Position numbers and translations under genes: made by a program. DNA of 64,000 nucleotides from Butyriboletus loyo (taxonomy: Eukaryota > Basidiomycota > Agaricomycetes > Boletales > Boletaceae): assembly GCA_038093515.1 (NCBI GenBank), contig JBBPSI010000083.1, positions 1-64,000 on the forward strand, written 5' to 3'. Below, piece after piece: positions 1 through 11,452 of this stretch. Under the pieces are notes generated by a model. It searched no databases. It saw nothing but the letters and a program-made list of their open reading frames with translations, and had not been told where the DNA came from. Each line of letters begins with the position of its first letter. The stretch's first letter is position 1.

Positions 1-81
1 ACCCTATTTGTACGATTCCGTCAGATACTTGAAAAGATTGCAATCACAATCAGCCTTCTACACATTTCGTGAAGTGCGAGC

Positions 82-1377
82 TTACGGGAAGGTGTGGATG
101 CGAACTCTCTCGCTCACAACTCTGCCATTCAACTTGATGTCGAGGGATGTAGTGGCATAAAGCTCATGTTTTCCGCTTAAATTCTTCAAGGCGGTGAATG
201 TTGCTTTGCCCTTTGCAACAACAACATCGACATCGACTGAGACGCCATTCCCAAGTAAAGAGCCTTCAATCACAGCAAGGCGAACTGGACCATAAATGGG
301 TTCTATGGTGTACAATGCGGCTGAGATCTCAAGGGTTGTGGGATCTACAGAGCCAACCAGCTACAAAGATGGTTCATATGAAGCATCACAGTCAACTTGA
401 TGATATATATAACTTACCTCGAGGCAATGAAAGAAAGGGATGATGCTAACCTCACCACGGACAAAGTCATTGCTGAACTCAACAAGCACTGTAGAGTGGT
501 CAATATCCTGTGCTCTGTAGTACGACAGTAGGATCATAGCACTTACAAGCCTGTTGTTGAGTAATCTCTTTATCCACAGCTCCAATCACAACCTGTCCAG
601 ACCGAACCTTTTCTTCCACCAGCTTCAACTCCAAAGGAGCCAAAGTTGGGATGGCCTAACAGGGACATGATCATATCAAACAGGTTCATTGCAGCTAACA
701 TAGGACAGTATTCACCTTCAGCTCCGCTGTTGTGAAGTCAGAGGCTTCCGAGGGGTCACTAGAAAACAAGTTCAAGCGTGGGGCCAATGGGTAGCTGTCA
801 TACTACTTACGTCGGGGCAATGTTGACAGTGTCTTCCAGATCTCCAGCGTAAGGTAAGTGCACACTGTATGTCACCAATATACTCTGTGATCCGTTGGGG
901 CCCTTATTGCCGTACTGGAAAGACACCGTTCCCTTGACAGCGCCTTTCTGAGTCTCAATATTGAATTCAATATTTTCTCCCTGGGACGTTGAAAGAGGAT
1001 AAATTTTAATCTGGGCCAGAGTGGTCGCCACCGGCTTCCCGGGAACCACAAGCTTGAACTGAACGTCAGCGAGCGAGTTGGCAAGTTGGTCGTAAGTGGC
1101 TTGGATCTAAGTGGCATCGGTATGATCTCAGTACATATGCAATTGTCGTAGAAGAGAGGAGTAGCATCACCTCGAATACATTGAAGCCAGAGAGAAATTT
1201 GAATACATTCCCAGGGGTGTCAATGCGAACCAGAATGGATTGCGGTTGGTCTTTGGACGGCCATGAGTGGTCGTCAATCCACTGTGCCACGACTGCGGAA
1301 TAGTTGACTCGTTAGCAAGCGACACTAGGTCATAGTCGTCCAAAGGTTCCACCTTTCCCGATCGAGCGTTCAGCCAT
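82..1377 (-). CDS. Unrecognised ~310-aa protein, paralogue A
   Basis: I do not recognise the family. The gene splices into one continuous frame over about eight exons with normal GT...AG introns. It starts MAERSIGK, has a first intron after that octapeptide, and ends RVRIHTFP before TAA at 82-84. No signal peptide or membrane segment is visible, so the product is probably cytosolic. The sequence alternates short hydrophobic and polar stretches (for example VSFQYGNKGPNGSQSILVTY and VRLAVIEGSLLGNGVSVDVD), which suggests a beta-rich fold. Two further intact copies follow at 8160-9453 and 11453-12777 with the same intron positions, so the family expanded by local segmental duplication. Intact frames in all three copies, among decayed neighbours, argue that they are maintained. 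Function unknown. Confidence 0.75.
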
Positions 1378-1639
1378 TGATGCTGATCTTGATTATTAGG
1401 AGAGGAACTTGGGAGAGTGCGATGTGATAGTTAATGCACACCTTGCTAGTCGGTGGCATTTATACCTTTCTGAGGACCATCGAGCGCTCCGGCTTCACGA
1501 GATAAATAGAGGGGTTGTTCGTAAGATCGCATTCTGGTCTCTTCGAATGGGGTGAAAACGCCATGATACGGTGAAGTTGAATTCCAAGAGAGGAATAGTT
1601 TTTGCCCACAGACTAGTCTCAGATCCATCCGTTGTGGTG

Positions 1640-2747
1640 ATGTGCAAAGTTCAAAAGAAAAGTTCGTTCGATGACCCCTCGGGTTTTTACGTGATCAGAG
1701 AGCTGCTTTGATAGGGCGCTGCGTTCTCAGATGGTCCGTATGTCGCCCTCGCCGGAAACGTACACTGGACCGGAACGTTGCAACGGCGGTAGCTGCATAC
1801 TCGAAATCTTTGATACGGTTGGCCTGAAAGACAGCGGGACTAGACTCGATCGAGCGTAGTTCGCTTTGAGTGTGAGACATGGCATGTCTCAGACACAACC
1901 TGCGTGCAAAAATAACAAAACCGTGACACACTGCGTATCCTGAGTCCTGCTTTGACAATTCTTAGTTCAGGTCGTGAGGCCAGCTCTGACAGTTTGCGTA
2001 GGTAGTAGGTACCGCGTTAAGCGAAGGCAAAGACAAGAACACCCCACGATGTGGTGCTTCGGCCCATCAGTACCTATCATGATCGTCAGCCATCGATGGG
2101 AGCGTTGGTTTGTGGATGCAGCCTCTCGGAGCTAACATTCAAGGATACTGGCCGTCGATTGGGTAAGCGAATTTATCTCAGCCCCCGTTCGGGCCCACCC
2201 CATTGAAACTGGCCTCAAATCGGGCTCCACGACGAGGTAGTGGTCCCCGCAGCGCAGATACAACGAAAGGTCGTTCACGTATACTAGTGGCAACGGCGGT
2301 ATATTCAACTTTACGGATTCTCAGAGTTGAAGTCACGCCAGCCTGGATCCATCAGCCGCATGCGTACGTTCACACTTGCCATCATTCGCTTTGGTAAGTC
2401 GTCTTCAATGCGTGTTGCCCGCCGTACACCTATTCTGATCACTTGGTGCTCGCCCCATCTCCAAACTCCGCTAGCTGGGCTCCTGACGGACGTTGATTCA
2501 GGTACGTAAGATCCATTCTCCCTGCACACAAATGTCTGCAAGCACTGAGACGACTACATTATGTGCCGGAAGAAGTACCGCTGTTGCGGCCTGAGAAAAA
2601 CGACCATGGCCAATACTGTATCGTCGGGGTTGAATAAATTAATGGTCCGCATCGCCCCCTCGCTGGAAACGTACACTTGGACTGGAACGTTGCAACGCCG
2701 TAGCCATCAACCATGCCAAGATTCATATTAAGGGTCACTGCTTCGTC
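1640..2747. repeat. Non-coding flank of duplication unit A
   Basis: No gene is supported here. The stretch is the upstream flank of paralogue A and is shared with the other units: 2040-2340 resembles 14040-14340 (both contain a block reading gtcagccatcgatgggagca/g), and 2393-2562 resembles 9755-9915. A shorter internal repeat near 1730-1795 recurs near 2640-2705. These alignments show that the duplicated unit extends well beyond the coding region. Confidence 0.6.
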
Positions 2748-2829
2748 GTGGAGTTCGAATTCAGGCCACTTTCAATGGGGTGTTCCCCAGACAGCGCGTC
2801 GACCCGACGCTGCGTTATTCGATCCATAA

Positions 2830-3160
2830 AGCATTCCCACCCGTCTCGGCCACGACCCCACCTGCAAGGCACGTCCGCTCAGTCCACACGCCACTCCTCC
2901 CCCGAACGCCACCGCCATCGAAGCCGCCTTGAACGCACCTCACGACCACTCCAAACCCACGCACGTCATCGTCATCGTCCGAGACCGATCCAACCAATCT
3001 TCAGAAAACGCGCTCGACGTCTCCAAGTCGCTAGTCAGGTCTTTTTCATCCCCAACGGCGAACCAATCTATTTCTGGGACTTTCCGCGTCTCATCTGGTC
3101 GGCGCCGATGGAGCAAGAGGGGAAACGTGCGTCGAGACCCGAAGCCAGACGATTTGTGAG
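2830..3160 (+). pseudogene. ERG26: ERG26-like sterol dehydrogenase fragment 1
   Basis: This is the C-terminal part of a sterol-4-alpha-carboxylate 3-dehydrogenase (decarboxylating), the NAD(P)-dependent 3-beta-HSD family enzyme of C4 demethylation in ergosterol synthesis. The tell-tale pieces are a proline-rich linker leading to ATAIEAALNAPHD and, in another frame, VFFIPNGEPIYFWDF, which corresponds to the family's conserved FFITNGEP..FWDF block. The two pieces lie in different frames and the nucleotide-binding half is absent, so it is a broken fragment. Related fragments lie at 6880-7510 and 10790-10945 on the other strand. Confidence 0.6.
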
Positions 3161-3219
3161 TGGACGGCTTGGATCCGTGATGGCACCTTTTTGGTGTACT
3201 TTGATGGTGGGTGCACGAC

Positions 3220-3460
3220 GTTTCCGCCGTGGAAATCGCTGGACGATAACAGTATCGAGGGTGACTTTGCACGTGTCGTCGTGCTCACTCTTGAGGGACT
3301 CTTGCACTAGTCTCTCTGCAGAAAATAGTTACGATTGCTACCAAAGAGGCCCAGATGCGTGCGACGGGCGATATCGCTCGCATATACGAGCGATCCCTCG
3401 ATCGATGCTGTATAAATTGGCCAACGTTCTTCTTGACATCGATCAATCTGAATGAGCATT
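3220..3460 (+). pseudogene. Unrecognised coding remnant
   Basis: Two protein-like stretches follow ERG26 fragment 1: SLDDNSIEGDFARVVVLTLE (about 3237-3296) and, after a possible acceptor CTGCAG, KIVTIATKEAQMRATGDIAR (about 3325-3384). A short tail LYKLANVLLDIDQSE in another frame ends at a TGA near 3455. Composition is protein-like but the frame changes before the last piece. I cannot name the family; it is probably a decayed gene end. Confidence 0.3.
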
Positions 3461-3699
3461 GAGCGTGCTGATGCTGCTGTGGCAACATCAGACACGATTA
3501 CCTGAATGCTCGTACATCGCGTATCTAGATGGAGAGAGTGAGAGAGAAAATCTGCGAGTTGCAGGGGGCTGATCTGGATTGATGGATAACAATGCCTCGA
3601 CGATGCGAAAAAGATATGACATCAACAAACGGCCAAAGATGGGCACTCATTATAATGAATGTTGACAGGCACATCGCAAAACTAGAAATCAAGTTCAGC

Positions 3700-4870
3700 A
3701 TGCACACTACGCTGGAGAGTGTTGGATACTTTCCACGAGCACGTAACAGGTATAGTCTTCTTCATGTCGGAGGACAGAGCTATCAGATGAGTTCTTCCTT
3801 TCCAGGCTGGTTCTTCTCGACCCATTCTCAGGGCTTCCGTCTGAGGAATATCCATTGGGGGCCGGACCGCTGCCCAAATGGCAGAAGCGTCTCGGTCAGA
3901 CATAGTTCACCAGGAGACGTTCGAAACTGCCATGGGTGCGTGACCGTACGAGCTTTGACTATCATGAGACGAACCAAGATCGTCGGTGCACTGCTCGGCC
4001 CGAGGTGAAGGATTGGTCGTACGTGCCGGTACGTATCCCTCTGGGTGGCTACTCGCGCGGTGTTCCACTCCGGACCGTGCGTATGAATCGATGCTGTCCC
4101 GAGTTGTGGGGTCATCGGCAGGGAGTCAGAACCTCGTCCAAGGAAGGTGCTTCGTTGGCCCATGCCAGATGAAAATTGATGGTATGTATTTGGCGATATT
4201 GGGCTACCATCTTCGTTATCGTCATCCAAAGGCGTTTGATTTAAATCTGCAGCGGTGACAGCAGCTTCGAGCGCAGTATCGCCTCATACGCTGGCGGCGT
4301 CCAATATACCCATCATAATAGAGGCACTAGCAAGACCAACGACGACAAACACGCCGGTGTCGGCGAAAGACCTGCAACGTGGTTCGGTTAAAGCCTTACG
4401 AGGATCCCCCGGTGGTACTATTGTTCGGAGCGAGTATCGGATTGACGACAGCTCGAGTTACCGGAGTGACAACTCCACCGCTTCCCGTCGTGGTGATCAT
4501 CTGGGTGACCACAGGAGGTACGCTCGTCACTACCTGTCCTTGGCTACTTGTACTTGCAATGAAGATCGTGGTGGTACTTTCTAGCACCCTCATTCTATTG
4601 ATACCCGTGAATTAAAGGTAGCCGAAGCAAACTCGTACAGTGGTATCAGTTCTCACTGAAGAACTTTCAGATGGCGGTTCGGGAGGCAGAGGGGAGGATG
4701 CAATGGTGGATGGCGTATTCGATGTGGAAGGGGCAGTCGCAGTCTGAGGCTCTCAGGGGGTGCGAGAGTTGGACGTGGACAAGTCGGCAATAGGTTGAGA
4801 CCAAAATCCTGGAACACCAATAAACGAGACGCGTTGAAATCAGGTTAGGAAGGACAGAGATGTGTGGCAG
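3700..4870 (-). pseudogene. Ser/Thr-rich single-pass membrane protein, frameshifted
   Basis: Read on the minus strand, this looks like a fungal cell-surface sensor or mucin-like protein. First comes a Ser/Thr/Pro-rich ectodomain (TAPSTSNTPSTIASSPLPPE; later SQGQVVTSVPPVVTQMITTT and NNSTTGGSS), then a membrane segment GVFVVVGLASASIMMGIL, then a basic stop-transfer run (RRQRMRR). A polar cytoplasmic tail follows, containing ALEAAVTAADLNQTPLDDDN and FLGRGSDSLPMTPQLG. The membrane segment, the basic run and the tail lie in different frames within about 60 bases, and no intron explains the shifts, so I call a pseudogene. Similarity in architecture to Wsc/Mid2-type sensors is inference only. Confidence 0.5.
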
Positions 4871-4949
4871 GGCGAGCCGAGCCAGCATGCCCAAAACTGT
4901 GATGAAGATAGGAGAGAGGAAAGACTCGCCACGTTGCTCTGTGGAGTGA

Positions 4950-6510
4950 ATGAGGCTAGACAATCATTCTGACGCCTCGACTGCTGGGCGCAAATGGCGT
5001 GGAGGGCAGCGGGAAGTTTCCAGGTTCACGTTGCAATCCGAATGCTGAGTAAGGCAAGCTCTGCCCTTGATCGATTGGCCACACCCCTTCCCTGTAAGAT
5101 TTTTTGGCTGAGGCGAGTCAGTTTCAATTGTCAATGCTTCACGGTGAATATGCAGGAGGGAATCGATCATTGTAGACCGCCATGACGACGGAAAACCTGC
5201 TTCGTGCCAATGACACCCAGATAAACTCACCTAGTGGAGAGACGCCCAACTCAACGAGCTCATATCCACTTCTTTGTCACCAGAAATGAAATAAAATAAT
5301 AACAATGGCTCAAAAGACCTGTCAGCGAACACTGCGTCGATCCTGCGAATGCTCGTTTGTACCATTTTAACGAATGCCACGTACATTGTCCATCCAGCTC
5401 TTTACGAACCCTGTCACTGGGTCAAAAGCGAAGTCAGTGACTACACGTATGGATTACAGCTATGGCGTGAAAGTGTAAATTCGAGAACGAGGATCTCTCA
5501 GCCATTATACGCCTAGGCTGGCGTGAGACCACGGCATTCAGAGGATACCGATATGGATTAGGCGAAAGAAATCGAGGAATCAAATCTCACTGACTTGAAT
5601 AATACGCTGACGAGACCATGCGCAAGCCGAACGATACGTTCATGCTCGGAAGGAGATTCGACGTCTACGGGACATGATTTCGGTGAGCTTATACTTGTAG
5701 ATCAAGAAATCCGCGACGCACCACTTCGGTGTACATTGCTTCATTGTTCGGCTTCGTCAGAGATGTAGCCTTCCATACGGCGCATATGAGGAATGCGATG
5801 CGGATGGAATGCACGAGTGGACGTCAATGGGCTAGACGCCTTATTGGTGGCGGCGTCGATGGCGGCGCCAGCTCTACGCAACATATCACGTCACATTCGG
5901 ATGGTCAACAAGCAGAGCGGACACACCATCCTTTCCCCAATCAGCGCGCCAATTATCTGGGATAAGACCACTCCGACCGAGAATTTGTTCTTCTGGTACA
6001 TTGTGCTCACGCGTGGGGGATCACCACTTGGTTTTGCGTACAGTCTTCTGACGTTTAGAGTCCCGGGTGATGACCTGTGCCGACTTGGCTTTGTTCCGCG
6101 TCACGGGAGACGGTGTCTTTTGCCTTTGGGGGCGGTGTCTTGCTCCTCTGCTTGAGTGGTTTATGAACTGGAGTGTGTGCATGTGCAAAGGGGAGGTCGC
6201 TATGATCTACAGACAACGACGGTGGGGGCGGGTGTGGAGCGTCCGGGATAGGGTCTGCTCGGAAAGGTGGCGAGACGCGCAACGTCCGGGCATGGAATGG
6301 CTGCACGACACGCCGCCCAGCGTTGATCATCGCGAGTCATGGAATGGTCGTATTTCTGTGCAAGGTTTGCATGGACTCCACCGCCAACGTTCGCGTCGAA
6401 AAGAAAAAACTTGCTCATGGATGAAATGTCCGAGAGTACCGATGACGTGAGCGGTACAAAAAACGCGTCGTAGATCGAGAACGTCGAGCAACACAATTTC
6501 GAGCGTGTCT
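4950..6510. other. No gene recognised
   Basis: Short open frames only. The longest (about 5793-6155, plus) has no recognisable motif and no supporting splice structure. On the minus strand near 5930-5990 a stretch reading NKFSVGVVLSQIIGALIGER is protein-like but isolated. I see no RNA gene here. Confidence 0.4.
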
Positions 6511-6514
6511 TCAA

Positions 6515-6690
6515 GTTCTGCTTCCGCCCAGGTGTTGATACCCACGAAAGACGGCCACCTCCTCGAATTCGACAAACTGGCGGCATCACAGACAGTGCAA
6601 AGAAATAGGCCAAAGAGGAAATGGTTAGACTCGTGAAAGAAGCCGGCCGGAAATGGGTGATCGAACAGGCAGAAAAACCCTCCCGAATGA
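6515..6690 (+). pseudogene. Helical coding fragment with in-frame TAG, possibly borealin-like
   Basis: A plus-strand piece reads VLIPTKDGHLLEFD, then in another frame GGITDSAKK, a TAG stop (position ~6610), and AKEEMVRLVKEAGRKWVIEQ. The helix-like AKEEM..RLVKEA segment continues smoothly across the stop, so TAG probably replaces CAG. I suspect the C-terminal region of a basidiomycete borealin/Nbl1-type chromosomal passenger protein, from general resemblance only. It lies between unrelated duplicated fragments and is not a working gene. Confidence 0.3.
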
Positions 6691-6879
6691 CAGCGCGCGC
6701 GGGTCCTCGAGGCACGATGGGACCACACCCATTCACCTATATCGACGTGGACTCGCATCGTTTCGCATCGAAAGCACGTACTCAACAAAAAGAACGGTGC
6801 CATCACGAATTCAAGCCGTCCACTCACAAATGGTCCGGCTTCGGGTCTCGACGCACGTTTTCGCCCTTGCTCCGTCGCC

Positions 6880-7510
6880 GCCGACCACATGAGAAGCGCA
6901 AAGTCCCAGATATAGATTGGTTCGCCGTTGGCGATGAAAAGGACTTGACCGGCGACTTGGAGACGTCGAGCGCGTTTTCTAAGGATTGGTCGAATCGGTC
7001 TCAGACGATGACGATGACGTGCGTGGGTCTGGAGGGGTCGTGAGGTGCATTCAAGGCGGCTTCGATGGCAGTGGCATTCGGGGGAGGAGTGACGTATGGA
7101 CCGAGCGGACGTGCCTTGCAAGTGGGGGTGGGAGTGCTTTGTCGATCGAAGAACACAGGGCCGGGTCGACGAGGGTGGCGTCTGTGGAGATAGAGTTTGT
7201 CGACGGGCTGTCTGGAGAAGTTGGCTGCCAGTAGGTGCGCTTGGGCGAGGTTGTTGTTGCCCCCGACTTGAAAGTGCGTCTGGCCGCGTTCCGGTAGGCT
7301 TGGTAGACACCTGACATCGGTGTCGCGCGTATGAGTGCTTGAAGGATAAAACGGGAAACTTTCCCGAGAATCCCAGCAGGCCGTAGTGCGACGGTCAGAA
7401 GGCCACCTTTGCCGTTGGCCTCGAGGACGAGCGCCTCGTCTTTGATTTTAGAGTCGTCGTAAGCATCAAACGGTCGAGAGTATTCAACAAGACAGTTTGT
7501 TGGTCTGAAG
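6880..7510 (-). pseudogene. ERG26: ERG26-like sterol dehydrogenase fragment 2
   Basis: This is the longest of the three ERG26 remnants. In minus-strand order it holds LVEYSRPFDAYDDSK (including the catalytic YxxxK of short-chain dehydrogenases), then DEALVLEANGKGGLLTVALR and PAGI. A frame change leads to FQVGGNNNL and AQAHLLAANFSRQP, matching the family's QVGDNTNL...AHLLAA block, and then the proline-rich linker, ATAIEAALNAP and VLFIANGEPIYIWDF. Frames switch repeatedly and the Rossmann half is missing. It sits directly past the 3' end of paralogue B, exactly as fragment 3 sits past paralogue C, so it travelled with the duplication unit. Confidence 0.7.
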
Positions 7511-7519
7511 TCGGCTTCG

Positions 7520-8159
7520 CTCAAACTTTTTTGAATTCACCCACCGACCCCCAAACGACCTTCTCCCGACCCTCTGCTCCCTCCCTCAACGTCTATTCTC
7601 GATCTTGCAGCGCAAGCTGACGGAGTTGTTTGACGTTCTTGTCAGGTTCGCAGAAACATAGAGATGGGGATGGGATCGGGATCGAGAAGGGTCACGCTCT
7701 CTCCAAACGAGACTTTCGAGATCAGAAGACACCTTCTGAGCTTATGAACAAGTGGAAGGAGGAAATTGGGACAAACCTACCGTTCCACAGGATATCGCTA
7801 CGAGGCCCGTACATATGCGTGCAAATATTGGATGGAATGCATCACTTGATCAGCATCCGTTATTGCGTGCCAGCGAATTCGCACTGTGCTGTGGTCGTTG
7901 ATTCCACCACAAATGTGGCGAATTCAACAAGGTTTGAGGAGTTCAGTTCGAACCAATAAACTGTTGGACACAAGAAACTTGCTATTCATGACCGTCACGC
8001 TACATCCATGTCATATATCGTACACGCCAACAAACTTTTTTTTCCGTCTTTTTTCAAACCCTATTTGTACGATTCCGTCAGATACTTGAAAAGATTGCAA
8101 TTGCTCAGAACCTGTTGCGATCAAATCAGCCTTCTACACATATTCCGTGAAGTGCGAAC
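7520..8159. repeat. 3' flank of paralogue B, shared with unit C
   Basis: No gene. From about 7665 to 8150 the sequence matches about 10950-11450 (3' of paralogue C), and its end matches bases 1-80 (3' of paralogue A). An additional block of about 115 bases (roughly 7530-7660) is present here and absent from unit C, so the units differ by an insertion or deletion at that point. Confidence 0.6.
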
Positions 8160-9453
8160 TTACGGGAAGGTGTGGATGCGAACTCTCTCGCCCACAACTC
8201 TGCCATACAACTTGACGTCGAGGGATGCAGTGGCATAAAGCTCATGTTTTCCGCTTGAATTCCTCGAGGCGGTGAATGATGCTTTGCCCTTTGCAACAAC
8301 AACATCGATATCGACTGAGATACCATTCCCGAGGAAAGGGCCTTCAATCACAGCAAGGCGAACTGGACCATAAATGGGTTCTATGGTGTACAATGCGGCG
8401 GAGATCTCAAGGGTTGTGGGATCTACAGAGCCAACCAGCTACAAAGATGGTTCATAAGAAGTATCACAGTCAACTTGATGATATATATAACTTACCTCGA
8501 GGCAACGAAAGAAAGGGATGACGCTATCCTTACCACGGACAAAGTCATTGCTGAATCCAACAAACACTAAAGAGTTGGTCAATATCCCATGCACTGTGGT
8601 ACGATGGTAGGATAGCACTTACAAGCCTGTTGTTCAGTAACAATTTTATCCACAGCTCCAATCACAAGCTGTCCAGACTGAGCCTTTCCTTCCACCAGCT
8701 TCAATTCCGAAGGAGTCGAAGTCGGGATGGCCTAACAGTGACATGATCATATCAAACAGGTTCATTGCAGCTAACATAGGACAGTATTCACCTTCAGCTC
8801 CGCTGTTGTGAAGTCAGAGGCTTTCGAGGGGTCACTAGAAAACAAGTTCAAGCGTGGGACCAATGGGTAGCTGTCATACTACTTACGTCGGGGCAATGTT
8901 GACAGTGTCTTCCAGATCCCCAGCCCAAGGTAAGTGCACACTGTATGTCACCAATATACTCTGTGATCCGTTGGGGCCCTTATTGCCGTACTGGAAAGAC
9001 ACCGTTCCCTCGACAGGGCCTTTCTGAGTCTCAATAATGAATTCAATATTTTCTCCCTGGGACGTTGAAAGAGGATAAAATTTAATCTGGGCCAGAGTGG
9101 TCGCCACCGGCTTCCCGGGAACCACAAGCTTGAACTGAACGTCAGTGAGCGAGTTGGCAGGTTGGTCGTAAGTGGCTTGGATCTAAGTGGCACCGGTACG
9201 ATGTCAGCACGTATTCAAATCTCGTAGAAGAGAGGAGTAGCATCACCTCGAACACATGGAAGCCAGAGTGAAATTTGAATACATTCCCAGCGGTTTCAAT
9301 GGGAACCAGAATGGCTTGCGGTTGGTCTTTGGACGGCCATGAGTGGTCGTCAATCCACTGTGCCACGACTGCGGAATAGTTGACTCGTTAGCAAGCAATA
9401 TTAGGTCATAGCGGCCCAAAGGTTCCACCTTTCCCGATCGAGCGTTCGGCCAT
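8160..9453 (-). CDS. Unrecognised ~310-aa protein, paralogue B
   Basis: Second intact copy of the family at 82-1377, with the same start (MAERSIGK), intron positions and C-terminus (RVRIHTFP). All exons join in frame: the exon ending EQQA joins FVGFSNDFVRGKDSVIPFF without a shift. Amino-acid differences from copy A are scattered (for example KFHSGFHVFE for KFLSGFNVFE; ASRNSSGKHELYATASLD for ALKNLSGKHELYATTSLD). Flanks are shared with units A and C. No domain is recognised; probably cytosolic. Confidence 0.72.
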
Positions 9454-9940
9454 TGATACTGATCTCGATTACTAGGAGAGGAGGAACTTGGGAGAGTGCG
9501 ATGTGATGGTGAATGCATACCTGGCTAGTCAGTGGCATTTATACCTTTCTGAGGACCATCGAGCGTTCCGACTTGACGAGATGGGGTGTTCGTAACATCG
9601 CGTTCTGGTGTCTTCGAAATGGGGTGAAAGCGTCGTTATACGGTAAAGTTGAATTCCACCGGGGGAATAGTGCTGTCACCCTACCTGTACGTTTTGCACA
9701 TTGAATTGAACGAAACTCAAAGTTGAACGCAATATTACATAACCAATCACTGGTAAGTCGTAATACTGCGTGTTGCCCGTATTCTGATCGCTTGCCATTA
9801 GCACGGTGCTCGGCCCACTGCTAGCTGGACTTCTGACGGACGTTCATTTAGGTACGTAAGGTCCATTCTCCCTGCGTACGCATGTCTCCAAGCAAGACGA
9901 CTACATTATGTAAACAGGTGACATAAAGTTTAATGTGAAT

Positions 9941-10770
9941 TCATGGAGCGCAGGCACGGGGGTCGGCGCATTTCATTTTCGAGGGCGATCGGGAAGCGAA
10001 GGACGAGGGAAAGCGAATAACTCGAAGGGGATAAGACGGAAGAGGACTAGATATCCTTTGTGGATTTTGGGCGACGTTATACTTGAGCGATGAACGCTCC
10101 CAGGCGGTAGAAATGAATGTGGATGTATGTGGGGGGACAGAGTAATAGGTTGTGGGTGTTTGGCACTCGAAGGCGACGACACCACCATACGAATAGCCAG
10201 CGATGGCATAAGGTCCGTGAGGCTGCGTCCGCTTGACGGGGGCAGCGTAGCACGAAACCATATCGTCCATGGGGCCGAAGAACGTATGCCCAGGCTCAAA
10301 ACCCGATGCACGGAATGCGTAGAAGGGCCGCTCGTTCTGAATTCTTGACGAGGTTGACGAAGATGAAGACTCCACCAACACGCAACACCGGGGTGAACGA
10401 TGAAGATGGGGGGTCTTGTGAGGCCGAGGGGAACAATAGGAGCGTATTCCTCGCTCGTGTCCTTGGAAACCAATGAGTCGACGTATTTCGCCAAGCTGGA
10501 GAGGACGGGGTCCTCAGCATGGGGGATACATCCTCGCCATTTGATCAGCGGGATGAGTTGAGGAGGAAGAATGATCATCTTCACAGAGATGTCGCACAGA
10601 GCGCGGTGAGTAGTGAAGAGCTTGGCGGGGGCATCCTCGCCGTTGAGAACCGTCTGCGAGTTGAAGACGACAAAACATTCAGTCTCTTGGCCAGGTGCAT
10701 GGGTGGGTGCAGCAGTGGGTGGGTGGATGGTGACGCAGCTGGATGTCTCGGTGCGGACGCGTTCAACGCG
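9941..10770 (-). pseudogene. NRPS/PKS-like thioesterase-domain pseudogene 1
   Basis: The minus strand encodes the end of a carrier/thioesterase megaenzyme. A segment DAPAKLFTTHRALCDISVK and LSSLAKYVDSLVSKDTSEEY is followed by PIFIVHPGV, the usual entry to an alpha/beta-hydrolase thioesterase. Then come NERPFYAFRASGFEPGHTFF and PYAIAGYSYGGVVAFE, where GYSYGG carries the nucleophile serine (GxSxG). The frame shifts right after HPGV, and again near 10340 where a 2-base loss relative to the second copy occurs. The rest of the megaenzyme is absent. The 5' side runs into ERG26 fragment 3. Not functional as read. Confidence 0.7.
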
Positions 10771-10789
10771 TAGTCGGCTCGTCGCGTGC

Positions 10790-10945
10790 GGTCCCAGCAG
10801 GCTGTAGTGCGACCGTCACAAGGCCACCTTTGCCGTTGGCCTCGAGGACGAGCGCCTCGTCTTTGGTTTTAAAGTCGTCGTACGCATCAAACGGTCGAGA
10901 GTATTCAACAAGCCAGTTTGTTGGTCTGAAGTCAGCGTCAATCAA
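10790..10945 (-). pseudogene. ERG26: ERG26-like sterol dehydrogenase fragment 3
   Basis: A short remnant reading LVEYSRPFDAYDDFK, DEALVLEANGKGGLVTVAL and QPAG keeps the YxxxK motif of the 3-beta-HSD family. It is cut off after QPAG and joins the thioesterase pseudogene without a recognisable boundary. Position relative to paralogue C mirrors fragment 2 next to paralogue B. Confidence 0.65.
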
Positions 10946-11452
10946 ACTTTTTGGGATCGGGATCGAGAAGGGTAGTCTCCCCAAACGAGACTTTCGAGAT
11001 CAGAAGACACGTTCTGATCTTATGAACAAGTGGAAGGAGAAAATTGGAACAAACCTACCGTTCCACAGAACATCGTTCTGAGGCCTGTACGTATGGATGT
11101 GCGCGTGCAAATGGGATGGAATGCATCGCTTGATCAGCATCCGTCATTGCGTGCCAGCGAATTCGCACTGTGCGGTGGTCGTCGATGCAGAGTCCACCAC
11201 AACTATATGGCGAATTCATTGAACAAGGTTTGAAGAGTTCAGTTCGAATCAATAAACTGTTGGACACAAGAAACTTGCTATTCATGACCGTCACGCTACA
11301 TCCACGTCATATATCGTACATGCCAACAAACCTTTTTTTTTTTGTTCAAACCCTATCTGTACGATTCCGTCACATACTTGAAAAGATTGGAACCTGTTGC
11401 AATCCAATCATGATCAGCCTTCTACACATGTCATGCTCTGTGAAGCATGAAC

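Noticed and set aside
2748..3455. Continuous 235-codon plus-strand frame
   Set aside because: The Arg/His/Pro-rich first part is a shadow of the ERG26 linker in another frame. Only short sections match the sterol dehydrogenase family.
4396..4593. Ser/Thr repeat region as an adhesin
   Set aside because: It is followed by a single membrane helix and basic run, so it fits a membrane sensor rather than a GPI-anchored adhesin, and the gene is frameshifted.
6327..7310. 327-codon minus-strand frame
   Set aside because: It mixes a shadow frame of the ERG26 fragment with unrelated sequence. No homologous block spans it.
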